Shown here one piece after another: positions 17,821 to 26,464 of a stretch of 64,000 nucleotides of DNA; positions within the stretch are counted from its first letter, which is position 1; each line of letters starts with the position of its first letter. This stretch comes from Arthrobacter sp. AQ5-06 (GTDB lineage: Bacteria; Actinomycetota; Actinomycetes; Actinomycetales; Micrococcaceae): contig NZ_QMKP01000002.1 in assembly GCF_003287955.1 (NCBI RefSeq), forward strand, positions 248,001-312,000. The letters are read 5' to 3'. A program made the position numbers and the translations under genes. Under the pieces are notes generated by a model that was given only the letters and a program-made list of their open reading frames with translations, did no database searches and was not told the origin of the DNA.

Positions 17821-17922
17821 GCGTGCTGGCGGGACGGAGTTCGCTGACGTGGCCGGAAGGCTGCGGACACGCCGTTTGCGCCCCTGCGAGCCGGCAGGCT
17901 TCCCAGCGAACTGGCGGATGGT

Positions 17923-19089
17923 TCAGTTGCCTTTGACGTTGATCAGCTGCCGCAGTTTGTGGCGCACCGTGACCAGGTCCCCCGCGTCCCTCATCACCAC
18001 ATCGATTGGTTTGTACGCCGCCGGAATCTCGTCGATGAACGCCTCAGTGGCGCGGAACTCGATGCCCTGCATGGCCGTCTTCAGCTCGGCCAGGGAGAAG
18101 GTCTTGCGGGCAGCCGTCCGGGAGTACTCGCGGCCCGCACCATGCGGGGAGGAATTGAGCGCCACACGGTTGCCAAGTCCCTCCACTACATAGGACGCGG
18201 TGCCCATGGAGCCCGGGATCAGGCCAGGGTCCCCTGGCTCGGCCTTGATGGCGCCCTTACGCGACACCCACACGGACTTGCCGTAATGGGTCTCCAGCTG
18301 CGTGAAGTTGTGGTGGCAGTTGATCCGCTCGCGCTTGTTGACATGGCCGCCCACCCAGTGCGCGAACTGCGCGATGACGCGGTCCATCATTTCCTCGCGG
18401 TTCAGGAGGGCGAAGTGTTGCGCCCAGCGGAGTTCCTTGATGTACCGGGTGAACTCGCTCGTGCCCTCCTCCAGGTAGGCGAGGTCCGGGTCGGGCAGCC
18501 TGGTCCCGCGCTTCCGGGTCACCTGCTGGGCGACGCCGATGTGGTGCTGCGCGATCTTGTTGCCGACGCCCCGCGAGCCGGAGTGGAGGAACAGCCAGAC
18601 GGCGTCGGTCTCGTCGGCGGAGACCTCGATGAAGTGGTTGCCCGATCCCAGCGAGCCCAGCTGAAGTTCCCACTTGGCCAGATACTGGGCAGGGTTGAAG
18701 CCGGTCTGCGCCGCCAGCTTCCGGAGCTCGGCAAGGCGCGGTTCGGCAGTGTCCATGACCCGCCGGTTGTTGTGCCCGGCAGACAAGGGAATGGCCCGTT
18801 CGATGTCCTCGCGCAGCCGTTTGCGGTCCCGGGGCAGGTCCTTGACCGTGTACTGGGTCCGCACGGCGATCATGCCGCAGCCGATGTCCACCCCCACGGC
18901 GGCCGGGAGGATCGCGTGCAGGGTGGGGATCACCGACCCCACCGTGGCGCCCTTGCCCAGGTGCGCGTCCGGCATCAGGACCAGGTGCGGGTAGATGAAC
19001 GGCAGCGTGGACGTGGCCTGCGCCTGCTCGCGGGTCTTGTCATCCAAGATCGAGGCCCAGCTGATGAGTTTGCTGTTGATGCGTTCCAC
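17923..19089 (-). CDS. rtcB: RNA-splicing ligase RtcB family protein
   Basis: 388 residues from a GTG start with GGGAGG upstream. RtcB landmarks are visible: MPDAHLGKGATVGSVIP, GVDIGCGM (metal-binding Cys), NCHHNF, a second metal site in FLHSGSRGVG, and SSPHGAGR, which holds the histidine that becomes guanylylated. RtcB joins 2',3'-cyclic phosphate and 5'-OH RNA ends with GTP and manganese. No archease or RtcA/RtcR gene is adjacent, so its role here (tRNA or rRNA repair after cleavage) is unknown. It is bracketed by sulfur operons without evident link. Confidence 0.92.
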   Translation of the reverse strand: MERINSKLISWASILDDKTREQAQATSTLPFIYPHLVLMPDAHLGKGATVGSVIPTLHAILPAAVGVDIGCGMIAVRTQYTVKDLPRDRKRLREDIERAIPLSAGHNNRRVMDTAEPRLAELRKLAAQTGFNPAQYLAKWELQLGSLGSGNHFIEVSADETDAVWLFLHSGSRGVGNKIAQHHIGVAQQVTRKRGTRLPDPDLAYLEEGTSEFTRYIKELRWAQHFALLNREEMMDRVIAQFAHWVGGHVNKRERINCHHNFTQLETHYGKSVWVSRKGAIKAEPGDPGLIPGSMGTASYVVEGLGNRVALNSSPHGAGREYSRTAARKTFSLAELKTAMQGIEFRATEAFIDEIPAAYKPIDVVMRDAGDLVTVRHKLRQLINVKGN

Positions 19090-19125
19090 GCTTCGCCTCC
19101 CACTGTTAAGGATACGAAACGACGA

Positions 19126-19186
19126 AACCGCGGCTTGTTCGCGTATCCGGCCCGTGAAGGTCCGGATACGCGGACAAGCCGCGGTT
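19126..19186. repeat. 25-base inverted repeat between cysN and rtcB
   Basis: Arms 19126-19150 and 19162-19186 pair at 24 of 25 bases around an 11-base loop; outer sequence AACCGCGGCTTGT. It ends nine bases past the cysN stop, so it may terminate the cys operon, but no T-run follows. It may alternatively be one of the long palindromic repeats seen elsewhere in the window. Confidence 0.75.
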
Positions 19187-19194
19187 CCTGAGGC

Positions 19195-20640
19195 TCAGAT
19201 GGAGTAGCGCTCGTCCTCATGGTCGCCCGGGTGGTCCTTGACCAGGCCCGCGGCCAGCGTGTTGCCGTCCAGCGGATCGATCACCAGGAACGCGCCCGTG
19301 CGGCGGTGGTGCAGGTAGTTCTCCAGCGGCAACGGCGCGGCAAGCCTGAGCTGCGCGTGGCCGATGTCGTTCAGCTCCAGGCTGGACGCACCTTCGAGCT
19401 TGAACGTGGCCAGGTCCAGCTTGCCGCTGACACTGCGGACCAGCGCCTGGACGGTACGGGTGCCGTGCTTCACCAGCACCTTGGCACCTTCCCGCAGCGG
19501 CTTGGGCGAGAGCCAGCACAGCGCGGCGTAGAGGTCGGCAGTGGACTCCGGGAAGGTTCCGGCGGCGGCAATGGTGTCACCGCGGGCGACGTCGAATTCC
19601 TCCGCCAGGCGGATCGCCACGGACTGCGGGGCGAATGCTTCCTGCAGTGACTCACCGGCGAAATCAATGCCGGTCACCGTGGTGGTGCGGGCAGCCTGGC
19701 CGGGGGTCAGCACTGACACGGAATCCCCTACCTTCACGGAACCTTCGGTGATCTGGCCGGCGTATGCGCGGTAGTCACGGAAGGCTTCAACGTCCAGGCC
19801 ACCAGCAACTGCATCGGGAGCCAGCGCACCCTGCGGCCGGATGACCAGCTGCACGGGGAAACGGAAGCTCTCCAGCTGCGTGTCGATCTCGTCGGCGGCG
19901 GGCAGGGTCTCGAGGACCTCCAGCAGGGCCGGGCCGTCGTACCAGGGGGTGCGCTCGGAACGGTCCACCACGTTGTCGCCGTCGAGGGCGGACACGGGGA
20001 TCACCAGCAGGTCATCGATGTGGTCCGCGGTGCCCAGCTCGGCCGAGCCGATGCCCAGTTCGCGGGCCACCTGCTGCACGTCGGCCTGGATCTCGCGGAA
20101 CACCGACTCGCTGAAGTCCACCAGGTCGATCTTGTTGACAGCCACGACCACGTGCGCCACGCGCAGCAGCTGCAGCACGGACAGGTGCCGGCGCGTCTGC
20201 TCCAGGACACCCTTACGGGCGTCAATGAGTACGACGACGGCATCCGCCGTGGACGCGCCGGTCACCGTGTTCTTGGTGTACTGAACGTGCCCGGGGCAGT
20301 CGGCCAGGATAAAGCTGCGCTGGTCCGTGGCGAAGTAGCGGTAGGCCACGTCGATGGTGATGCCCTGCTCGCGCTCGGCGCGCAGGCCGTCGGTCAGGAG
20401 GGCCAGGTCGATTGCCTGGGTGCCGGTGGCACCCGCGCCGCCGAAGCCCCGGTCCGCGGAGGTGCGGGCAACGGCGTCGAGCGTGTCAGCAAGAATCGCC
20501 TTGGAGTCGTGCAGGAGGCGGCCCACCAAAGTGGACTTCCCGTCGTCGACCGATCCAGCGGTGGCGAACCGGAAAAGGGTGGTGGGCAGGGCCGTTTCCA
20601 GTTCGGCGGCGGTTCCGTGCAAAATTGCGTTCGTGCTCAT
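19195..20640 (-). CDS. cysN: Sulfate adenylyltransferase subunit 1 (GTPase)
   Basis: 481 residues. GTPase motifs: G1 AGSVDDGKSTLVG at ~28-40, G3 DCPGH, G4 NKID; the remainder is the EF-Tu-like beta-barrel part. CysN hydrolyses GTP to drive CysD in making APS from sulfate and ATP. There is no C-terminal APS-kinase extension as seen in CysNC fusions, in keeping with the APS-type reductase encoded in the same operon. Its ATG directly follows the cysD stop. Confidence 0.96.
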   Translation of the reverse strand: MSTNAILHGTAAELETALPTTLFRFATAGSVDDGKSTLVGRLLHDSKAILADTLDAVARTSADRGFGGAGATGTQAIDLALLTDGLRAEREQGITIDVAYRYFATDQRSFILADCPGHVQYTKNTVTGASTADAVVVLIDARKGVLEQTRRHLSVLQLLRVAHVVVAVNKIDLVDFSESVFREIQADVQQVARELGIGSAELGTADHIDDLLVIPVSALDGDNVVDRSERTPWYDGPALLEVLETLPAADEIDTQLESFRFPVQLVIRPQGALAPDAVAGGLDVEAFRDYRAYAGQITEGSVKVGDSVSVLTPGQAARTTTVTGIDFAGESLQEAFAPQSVAIRLAEEFDVARGDTIAAAGTFPESTADLYAALCWLSPKPLREGAKVLVKHGTRTVQALVRSVSGKLDLATFKLEGASSLELNDIGHAQLRLAAPLPLENYLHHRRTGAFLVIDPLDGNTLAAGLVKDHPGDHEDERYSI

Positions 20641-21663
20641 TTAGAAGTACCCATCCTTCTTGCGGTCTTCCATGGCAGCCTCGGAGATGCGGTCATCTGC
20701 ACGGGTGGCGCCACGTTCGGTGATGGTGGAGGCGGCAACTTCGATCACAACGTCGCTCACGGTGGCTGCGTCCGATTCAACGGCACCGGTGCAGGACATG
20801 TCGCCCACGGTGCGGTAGCGGACGGTTTTGACGATGACTTCCTCGTGCGGCAACGGCTGGGAAACCTCGCCCACGGCACGCCACATGCCGTCGCGGGCAA
20901 ACACTTCACGGTCGTGGGCGTAGTACAGGCCCGGCAGCTCGATGTTCTCGCGTTCGATGTAGCGCCAGATGTCCAGCTCGGTCCAGTTGCTGATGGGGAA
21001 CGCGCGGACGTGCTGGCCAACGGTGTGGCGGCCGTTGTAGAGGTTCCACAGCTCGGGGCGCTGGTTGCGCGGGTCCCACTGGCCGAACTCGTCCCGGAGG
21101 CTCAGGATGCGCTCCTTGGCGCGGGCTTTGTCCTCGTCACGGCGGCCGCCGCCGAAGACAGCGTCGAATTTGTTCTGCTGGATGGCGTCCAGCAGCGGGA
21201 CGGTCTGCAGCGGGTTGCGGGTGCCGTCGGCACGTTCGGCCAATTCGCCGCGGTCGATGAACTCCTGGACACTTCCGACGACGAGCTTAAGTCCCAGCCG
21301 CTCCACCGTCCGGTCGCGGAAGTCGATGACCTCGGGGAAGTTGTGGCCGGTGTCCACGTGCAGCACGGGGAACGGGACCTTGCCCGGCCAGAACGCCTTG
21401 GTGGCCAGGTGCAGCATCACCACGGAGTCCTTACCGCCGGAGAACAGCAGCGCAGGCTTCTCGAACTCGGCCACGACTTCGCGGATGATGTGGATCGCTT
21501 CGGACTCGAGGGCGTCCAGGCTGGAAAGCCTTGAAGCTGCTTCTCCACGCGGCTTAGACACACTCACTCGTTCCTCGCTCGCGCGATGCGCCGCTTTCGG
21601 AGAATCAGCGTCAAGTTCCAGCACAGACAACTCCAGGTCCTCGTTGGTGATTTGGGTGCTCAT
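20641..21663 (-). CDS. cysD: Sulfate adenylyltransferase subunit 2
   Basis: 340 residues from an ATG that overlaps the cysH stop (ATGA). The PP-loop SGGKDSVVMLHL and HVDTGHNFPEVIDFRD are intact, as are GGGRRDEDKARAKER and the C-terminal DRKKDGYF. CysD performs ATP sulfurylase chemistry with CysN. The N-terminal ~50 residues are longer than usual and hold an odd stretch (KAAHRASEERVSVSKPRG) coded by a palindrome-rich segment related to ones in cysH and menJ. The core starts at LSSLDALESEAIHI. Confidence 0.96.
   Translation of the reverse strand: MSTQITNEDLELSVLELDADSPKAAHRASEERVSVSKPRGEAASRLSSLDALESEAIHIIREVVAEFEKPALLFSGGKDSVVMLHLATKAFWPGKVPFPVLHVDTGHNFPEVIDFRDRTVERLGLKLVVGSVQEFIDRGELAERADGTRNPLQTVPLLDAIQQNKFDAVFGGGRRDEDKARAKERILSLRDEFGQWDPRNQRPELWNLYNGRHTVGQHVRAFPISNWTELDIWRYIERENIELPGLYYAHDREVFARDGMWRAVGEVSQPLPHEEVIVKTVRYRTVGDMSCTGAVESDAATVSDVVIEVAASTITERGATRADDRISEAAMEDRKKDGYF
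21573..21590. repeat. In-frame repeat-like segment in the cysD N-terminus
   Basis: The plus strand reads CCTCGCTCGCGCG here, close to CCTCGCTAGCTCGGC in cysH (22409-22423) and CCTCGCAAGCTCGGC in menJ (minus strand of 29501-29521). In each case it codes for residues absent from typical family members. The cysD copy is the most diverged and lacks a clear hairpin. Confidence 0.45.
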
Positions 21664-22490
21664 ACGTGTAGTCCGCATTCTGTCTTGTCGGTGCCTGCCC
21701 AGCGGCCGGCGCGGGGGTCATCGCCGGGCGCAACCTTGCGGGTGCAGGGCTGGCAGCCAATGGAGGGGTAACCCTGGGAAAGCAGCGGGTTGACGGGCAG
21801 GAGGTTGTCATCGGAGTACTGGACCAGCTGGTCGAACGTCCATGCGGCCACCGGGTTGACCTTGACCAGGCCGTTGATTTCGTCCCAGGTCACCAGCGGG
21901 GTGTTCGTCCGGGTGGGGGCTTCGTCGCGGCGGACGCCGGTGAACCACAGTTCGTAGCCGGCCAAGGTGCGGCGCAGCGGGGCCACTTTGCGGAGGGCGC
22001 AGCACTGTGCGGCATCGCGGGCAAAGAGGTCCTTGCCCAGGAGCCGGTCCTGCTGTTCCACGGTGCTCTCCGGGAGCACGTCCACCACGTTGACGCGGAG
22101 GTTCGCGGCCACCTCGTCACGCGTGGCGTAGGTTTCCGGGAAGTGGTAGCCGGTCTCCAGGAACAGGACGTCAACGCCGGGCAGCTGGTCCGCGACCAGG
22201 GCCGGCAGGACGGCGTCGGCCATGGAGCACGCGACGGCCACCGCGGACAGGTCGAAGTTGCGCTCCACCCAGGCGATGACGTCGCGGGCGGGCGCATCCC
22301 AGCCGAGCTCGGCGGCGCCGGACTCGGCGATGACCTTCAGTTCGTCGTGCGTGCGGAGCTTGGCAGGGGCTGCCGAGACCGGGGTCTCGCTCCCCAACCG
22401 CTCCCTAACCTCGCTAGCTCGGCCAGGGAACCCTGCGGCCGTGGGCCCAGGCTCAACCACCGGGTCGACTCCGAGTGCATGCTTGCTCAC
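21660..22490 (-). CDS. cysH: Adenylylsulfate (APS) reductase, iron-sulfur type
   Basis: 276 residues from a GTG that overlaps the sirA stop (GTGA). The paired cysteines QCCALRK and IGCQPCTR mark the 4Fe-4S APS-reducing branch rather than PAPS reductases; the catalytic cysteine is in the C-terminal ECGLHV. It reduces APS to sulfite using thioredoxin. The first ~50 residues contain a Pro/Gly/Arg-rich insertion (GPTAAGFPGRASEVRERLGS) before the normal LRTHDELKVIAESGA start of the domain. Confidence 0.95.
   Translation of the reverse strand: MSKHALGVDPVVEPGPTAAGFPGRASEVRERLGSETPVSAAPAKLRTHDELKVIAESGAAELGWDAPARDVIAWVERNFDLSAVAVACSMADAVLPALVADQLPGVDVLFLETGYHFPETYATRDEVAANLRVNVVDVLPESTVEQQDRLLGKDLFARDAAQCCALRKVAPLRRTLAGYELWFTGVRRDEAPTRTNTPLVTWDEINGLVKVNPVAAWTFDQLVQYSDDNLLPVNPLLSQGYPSIGCQPCTRKVAPGDDPRAGRWAGTDKTECGLHV
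22395..22450. repeat. In-frame palindrome-rich segment in the cysH N-terminus
   Basis: Plus-strand CCTCGCTAGCTCGGC (22409-22423) is followed by the perfect palindrome CAGGGAACCCTG-type core (reads CAGGGTTCCCTG on the coding strand). It stays in frame with cysH and encodes residues that usual CysH proteins lack. The motif recurs in menJ in the opposite orientation relative to the gene. Confidence 0.55.
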
Positions 22491-24232
22491 TGGAGGGCCT
22501 CCTCGTCTGCTGCGTGGGCCCACTCAGCGAAGGTCTGGCCTTCGGCGCGCTTAGCCACGAACGTGCGCACGACGCGTTCCACGTAGTCCGGCAGGTCCTC
22601 GACGTACACCTTCAGGCCGCGGACGGTGCGTCCCAAACCTGCCTCTTCGCGGCTGTTGGAAGCCAGCCCGCCGCCCAGGTGGACCTGGAAACCCGGGGAA
22701 GGGTCGCCGTCGGGCGTTGGCAGCATCATGCCCTTAAGGCCGATGTCCGCGGTCTGGATGCGGGCGCAGGAGTTGGGGCAGCCGTTGATGTGCAGGGACA
22801 GCGCATGCGGCAGTTCGCCGGACTCCGCGAGGTCTGCCAGGCGGCGTTCCAGGTCCGCGACGGCGGTGGCGGCCGTGACCTTGGTTTCAACGATCGCCAG
22901 CTTGCAGTATTCAATGCCGGTGCAGGCGATGGTGCCGCGGCGGAACACGGACGGGCGTGCGGAGAGGCCCAGTGCGTCCAGCTCGGCAACCAGCGGTTCC
23001 ACGTGGTCCTTGGCAACGTCCAGGACCACCAGCTTCTGGTGCGGGGTGGTGCGCAGGCGGTAGGAGCCGCGGGCCTCGAGGGTGTCCGCGAGCTTCACCA
23101 GCTGCGCACCGGACAGGCGGCCGGCCAGCGGGGTGGCGCCGATGAAGAACTTGCCGTCCTTCTGCTCGTGCACGCCGATGTGGTCGCCCGGAGTGGTGGG
23201 CTTGGGCGCGGCGGGACCGTCGGCCAGCTTGTAGCCGAGGTACTCGTCCTCGAGGATCTGACGGAATTTCGCCGGTCCCCAGTCAGCCATCAGGAACTTC
23301 AGGCGGGCCTTGGTGCGCATGCGGCGGTAGCCGTAATCGCGGAAGATGCTGGTGACGCCGAGCCAGACTTCGGCGGCTTCCTCGGGCTTCACGAAGGCAC
23401 CGAGCCGCTTGCCGAGCATCGGGTTGGTGGACAGCGCGCCGCCGGCCCAGAGGTCGTAGCCGACGCCGAGTTCGGGATGGCGGACGCCCACCAGGGCGAA
23501 GTCGTTGATCTCATGGACCACGTCCTGGCTGGGGTGGCCGGTGATGGCGGTCTTGTACTTACGCGGCAGGTTGGACAGCAGCGGGTTGCCGATGAAGCGC
23601 TCCCCCAGTTCCGTGATGAGCGGCGTGGGGTCGATGATCTCGTCCTTGGCGATGCCGGCCACCGGGGAGCCCAGGATGACGCGGGGAACGTCGCCGCAGG
23701 CCTCGGTGGTGGACAGGCCAACACCCTCAAGCCGGTCCCAGATCTCGGGGATATCCTCCACCCGGATCCAGTGCAGCTGGATATTCTGGCGGTCCGTGAG
23801 GTCGGCCGAATCCCGGCCGAAATCAACGGAAATCTGGCCGATGACGCGCAGCTGCTCGGTGGTGAGCGCACCGCCGTCGATCCTGACCCGGAGCATGAAG
23901 TACTTGTCTTCCAGCTCGTGTGGCTCGAGCGTGGCGGTCTTGCCGCCGTCGATGCCGGGCTTGCGCTGGGTGTACAGGCCCCACCAGCGGAAGCGGCCGT
24001 GGAGGTCCTGGCTGGGGATGGCGTCGAAGCCGTCCTTGGAGTAGATGGTCTCGATACGCTCGCGCACGTTGAGGCCGTCGTCTTCCTGTTTCCAGGTTTC
24101 GTTGGCGTTCAGCGGGGTCTTGCCGTCGACTTTCCACTGCCCGTGCGGCTTTGCAGCGGGGCGGGAGGCGCGCGCGGGGCGCTTGGCGGCGGCGGGGTCC
24201 ACGGACGCTCCGGCTAGAGCTGTATCAGTCAT
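22487..24232 (-). CDS. sirA: Ferredoxin-type sulfite/nitrite reductase
   Basis: 581 residues. Two repeats of the ferredoxin-like/siroheme fold; the 4Fe-4S/siroheme ligands are Cys 437, 443, 485 and 489 (CTGIEYC and CPNSC). Residues HLHW-type siroheme contacts are visible as NIQLHWIR near ~155. The enzyme reduces sulfite to sulfide with six electrons from ferredoxin; position as the first gene of a cysH-cysD-cysN operon favours sulfite over nitrite. It depends on the siroheme synthase and chelatase nearby. A predicted promoter lies right before its ATG. Confidence 0.94.
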   Translation of the reverse strand: MTDTALAGASVDPAAAKRPARASRPAAKPHGQWKVDGKTPLNANETWKQEDDGLNVRERIETIYSKDGFDAIPSQDLHGRFRWWGLYTQRKPGIDGGKTATLEPHELEDKYFMLRVRIDGGALTTEQLRVIGQISVDFGRDSADLTDRQNIQLHWIRVEDIPEIWDRLEGVGLSTTEACGDVPRVILGSPVAGIAKDEIIDPTPLITELGERFIGNPLLSNLPRKYKTAITGHPSQDVVHEINDFALVGVRHPELGVGYDLWAGGALSTNPMLGKRLGAFVKPEEAAEVWLGVTSIFRDYGYRRMRTKARLKFLMADWGPAKFRQILEDEYLGYKLADGPAAPKPTTPGDHIGVHEQKDGKFFIGATPLAGRLSGAQLVKLADTLEARGSYRLRTTPHQKLVVLDVAKDHVEPLVAELDALGLSARPSVFRRGTIACTGIEYCKLAIVETKVTAATAVADLERRLADLAESGELPHALSLHINGCPNSCARIQTADIGLKGMMLPTPDGDPSPGFQVHLGGGLASNSREEAGLGRTVRGLKVYVEDLPDYVERVVRTFVAKRAEGQTFAEWAHAADEEALQ

Positions 24233-24238
24233 GCATCG

Positions 24239-24268
24239 ACTGTAGGTGCCTGCCGGAGCGCGTCACAA
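24239..24268 (-). promoter_or_regulatory. Predicted promoter of the sirA-cysHDN operon
   Basis: On the minus strand TTGTGA (24268-24263) and TACAGT (24244-24239) are separated by 18 bases; the -10 box ends six bases before the sirA ATG, so the transcript is probably leaderless. The -35 box is part of TTTGTGACGC, matching the TGTGACGC motif before cysG and ssuA. Confidence 0.6.
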
Positions 24269-24371
24269 AGGTCCGGAAACGGGAGGTCACCTAGGGAAAC
24301 AATTCGTCACGAACCGCCCGAGAACCTTGAAGATGCCTGCCTGCTGTGCTTGGTTGCCGAGCCCCGGGCGG

Positions 24372-25106
24372 CTATTGACCGTGGGCGACGGCGGCGTCGA
24401 ACCGTTCCAGCGCGATCTCGGCCAGCACCGGGGACGGCAGCAGTGGTTCCGTCACGAGGTCGGCACCCGCCTTGGCCAGCTGGTCGTGGAAGTACCCCGG
24501 CGCGAGGAGGTATGACGCAATGACCACGCGGCCGCCGTCGTCCACGGCCCCCGCGGACTCCCCCGCCCCGGCACCTCCTGCCAGTTCCAGTCGGAGCATG
24601 GCGACGGCGTCGGGCACTGACGGCTTGGCGGAGGCACCGTAAGCGGCCACAATCCGGTTGCGCCGCAATTCACGGAGCTGGTCGGCGAGCTCTTCGACGC
24701 TGACGGCGGCGTTGGGGTTGGAGGACCCCGCGGCAGCGAGGACGATCGCGTCGCGATCCGTGACGCCGGCCTCGCGGAGGCGCTGGTCCAGCAGGGCTGC
24801 GAGCCGGAGATCCGGCCCCAGCGGCGCGGCGGCCAGGCTGCCCGGACGGCTTTTCGCAGCGCGGGCGATGTCCACCTTGACGTGGTATCCCACGCTCAGC
24901 AGCAGAGGCACAACGACGGCTTTATCCTCTTCGGGCAGCGACGCCACCACGTCCACGAGATCCGGCTGCTGGACGTCCACGTACGCTTCCCGCACGTCCA
25001 AGCCAGGGCGCAGGGCGGCGATGTCTGCGCGCAGTGCGTTGACCTCTGCGGCGCCCAGGGTGCTGGACGTCCCGTGGGCACAGGCGATCATGATCGGGTT
25101 GTTCAT
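24372..25106 (-). CDS. Sirohydrochlorin chelatase, CbiX/SirB-like
   Basis: 244 residues. N-terminal IACAHGTSS carries the catalytic histidine of the class II chelatase fold, and VPLLLSVGYHVKVDI carries the second metal-binding histidine; a second half (VLAAAGSSNPNA...) repeats the fold. It would insert iron (or cobalt) into sirohydrochlorin for SirA. The second half lacks an exact copy of the first-half histidine motif, as in many single-site actinobacterial members. It lies 140 bases upstream of sirA on the same strand, ending before the sirA promoter. Confidence 0.88.
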   Translation of the reverse strand: MNNPIMIACAHGTSSTLGAAEVNALRADIAALRPGLDVREAYVDVQQPDLVDVVASLPEEDKAVVVPLLLSVGYHVKVDIARAAKSRPGSLAAAPLGPDLRLAALLDQRLREAGVTDRDAIVLAAAGSSNPNAAVSVEELADQLRELRRNRIVAAYGASAKPSVPDAVAMLRLELAGGAGAGESAGAVDDGGRVVIASYLLAPGYFHDQLAKAGADLVTEPLLPSPVLAEIALERFDAAVAHGQ

Positions 25107-25167
25107 AGGGGCTAGCGTAACGTTGGAGCCGCCCTTTCCGCCCACCTTGAAACCGCCGGGACGCCTC

Positions 25168-25920
25168 ATGACATTGCCGTTCGACTCATTGCCGTTCGAC
25201 ATCGACCTGGTGTGGCTGGACCTGGCTGGAGTCTTCTTCTTCGCCGTCTCCGGATCGTTGTTGGCGGCACGGAAACAGTTCGACCTCGTAGGTTCGCTGC
25301 TGCTGGCGTCCCTGGTCTCCCTCGGCGGCGGCGTCATCCGCGACATCATCCTCAACACCACGCCGGCAGCCTTCTCCAACCCCGCATATCTGGTTCCCCC
25401 GGTGCTGGCGACCGTCCTGGTGTATTTCCTGTACTCCAGCGTGCAGCGGTACACCTCGCTGCTGGTCCTGTTCGACGCCGGCGGGCTGGCCCTCTTCTGC
25501 ATCACCGGAACGCTGAAGGCCCTGGCCTTGGGGATGAACCCCGTGGCCGCCATGCTGCTCGGCGTGACCACGGCGGTGGGCGGCGGACTGCTGCGGGACA
25601 TCACTGCCAACGAGGTGCCCCAGCTTTTCAACCCCAAGGACCTCTACGCGCTGCCGGCCTTCAGCGGGGCGGCGTTGACCGCTTTGCTCTGGGTGACAGG
25701 GGCCTTCAACGCGTTGACGGCGTGCGCGGTGGCTGCCGTGGTGTTCGCTTTCCGCGTGGTTGCCTGGCGCCGGTCCTGGTATGTTCCGCTGGCCGTGCAC
25801 GGCTGGCACCGGCGGGGCTCCGGCGGCGGGGACGGGGCAGCGGGCTTTGGTGGCCCGGGCGGCTTTGGGGGCGGTGGGGCTGATGGGGCTGGCAGCGGCT
25901 CGGGAGCACGCCGCAGTTAG
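25168..25920 (+). CDS. Trimeric intracellular cation channel (TRIC/UPF0126) family protein
   Basis: 250 residues with seven hydrophobic segments and the twice-repeated UPF0126 core: LVSLGGGVIRDII at ~50 and TTAVGGGLLRDIT at ~135 (GGG-x-x-RD). Members form trimeric potassium-permeable channels. The last ~45 residues are a Gly-rich tail (GGDGAAGFGGPGGFGGGG) not needed for the channel. An ATG at 25168 fits the domain start. It is divergent from the chelatase gene. Confidence 0.88.
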   Translation: MTLPFDSLPFDIDLVWLDLAGVFFFAVSGSLLAARKQFDLVGSLLLASLVSLGGGVIRDIILNTTPAAFSNPAYLVPPVLATVLVYFLYSSVQRYTSLLVLFDAGGLALFCITGTLKALALGMNPVAAMLLGVTTAVGGGLLRDITANEVPQLFNPKDLYALPAFSGAALTALLWVTGAFNALTACAVAAVVFAFRVVAWRRSWYVPLAVHGWHRRGSGGGDGAAGFGGPGGFGGGGADGAGSGSGARRS

Positions 25921-25927
25921 CTAGGAT

Positions 25928-26362
25928 ATGAGCATGACTGACATGTTCCTCGAGAAGTTCCGCGCGCTTGTTCCGACGTATCTCGAGGACGAATGGCAGG
26001 CGGAAGATGGCCTGCCCTCAGACGAACTGGACGCGGCCCTCGCCGAACACCTGTTCCAGGTTCCCCTGGTCCTCCGCGAGTTTTACATGGCTGTGGGCGG
26101 CTGCGAGGACATCATGGAGGCCTTCCACTACTTCTGGGATCCTGAAGAGCTGGAAGTCGATGACGAAGGCTTCCTGATGTTCCTTGAGGACGAGGAAGAA
26201 CAGTTCACCTGGGGCTTCCGCGTAGGCGATCTGGGCATCCCGGACCCCATCGTCTACCGCCGCAACAACGCCCGCGGCCAGTGGAAGAGCGAAGAAGGCA
26301 CCTTCTCCGAATTCGTCTTCGACATGTTCGAGTGGGCCTTCAACGACGAGGAAGAAAACTAG
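25928..26362 (+). CDS. SMI1/KNR4-like acidic hypothetical protein
   Basis: 144 residues, strongly acidic. The pattern LAEHLFQVPLVLREFYMAVGGCEDI followed by WDPEELEVDDEGFLMFLEDEEE and WGFRVGDLGIPDPIVYRR resembles SMI1/KNR4 (SUKH) proteins, a fold often used by immunity proteins. No toxin gene is next to it. A second ATG six bases on (25934) has the better-spaced AGGA and may be the real start. It lies seven bases after the channel gene. Confidence 0.7.
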   Translation: MSMTDMFLEKFRALVPTYLEDEWQAEDGLPSDELDAALAEHLFQVPLVLREFYMAVGGCEDIMEAFHYFWDPEELEVDDEGFLMFLEDEEEQFTWGFRVGDLGIPDPIVYRRNNARGQWKSEEGTFSEFVFDMFEWAFNDEEEN

Positions 26363-26383
26363 GGTCCTCCTGCCCACCTAAAC

Positions 26384-26462
26384 GGGGGACTTCGACACGG
26401 ACCCGCCGCGCCCGAAGCCTGCTCCTTCGGATACGTCGCCCAAAGTGCCCCACGACGGCGCG
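26384..26462. repeat. Palindromic element, family E copy 1
   Basis: Begins GGGGGACTTCGACACGG and ends AAAGTGCCCCA, so its ends are inverted (ACTT/AAGT plus G/C runs). A relative at 27377-27444 shares the ACTTCGACACGGAC start and the GTGCCCCAC end. The two copies flank the DUF559-like gene. Confidence 0.6.
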
Positions 26463-26464
26463 AC

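Noticed and set aside
22475..24217. Plus-strand frame of ~580 codons
   Set aside because: Exact antisense of sirA; residues are a Val/Gly/Ala/Arg mixture with no domain, while the minus strand has all siroheme and cluster ligands.
24233..24371. SAM or cobalamin riboswitch before sulfur genes
   Set aside because: The predicted promoter leaves almost no leader before sirA, and I see no conserved riboswitch core.
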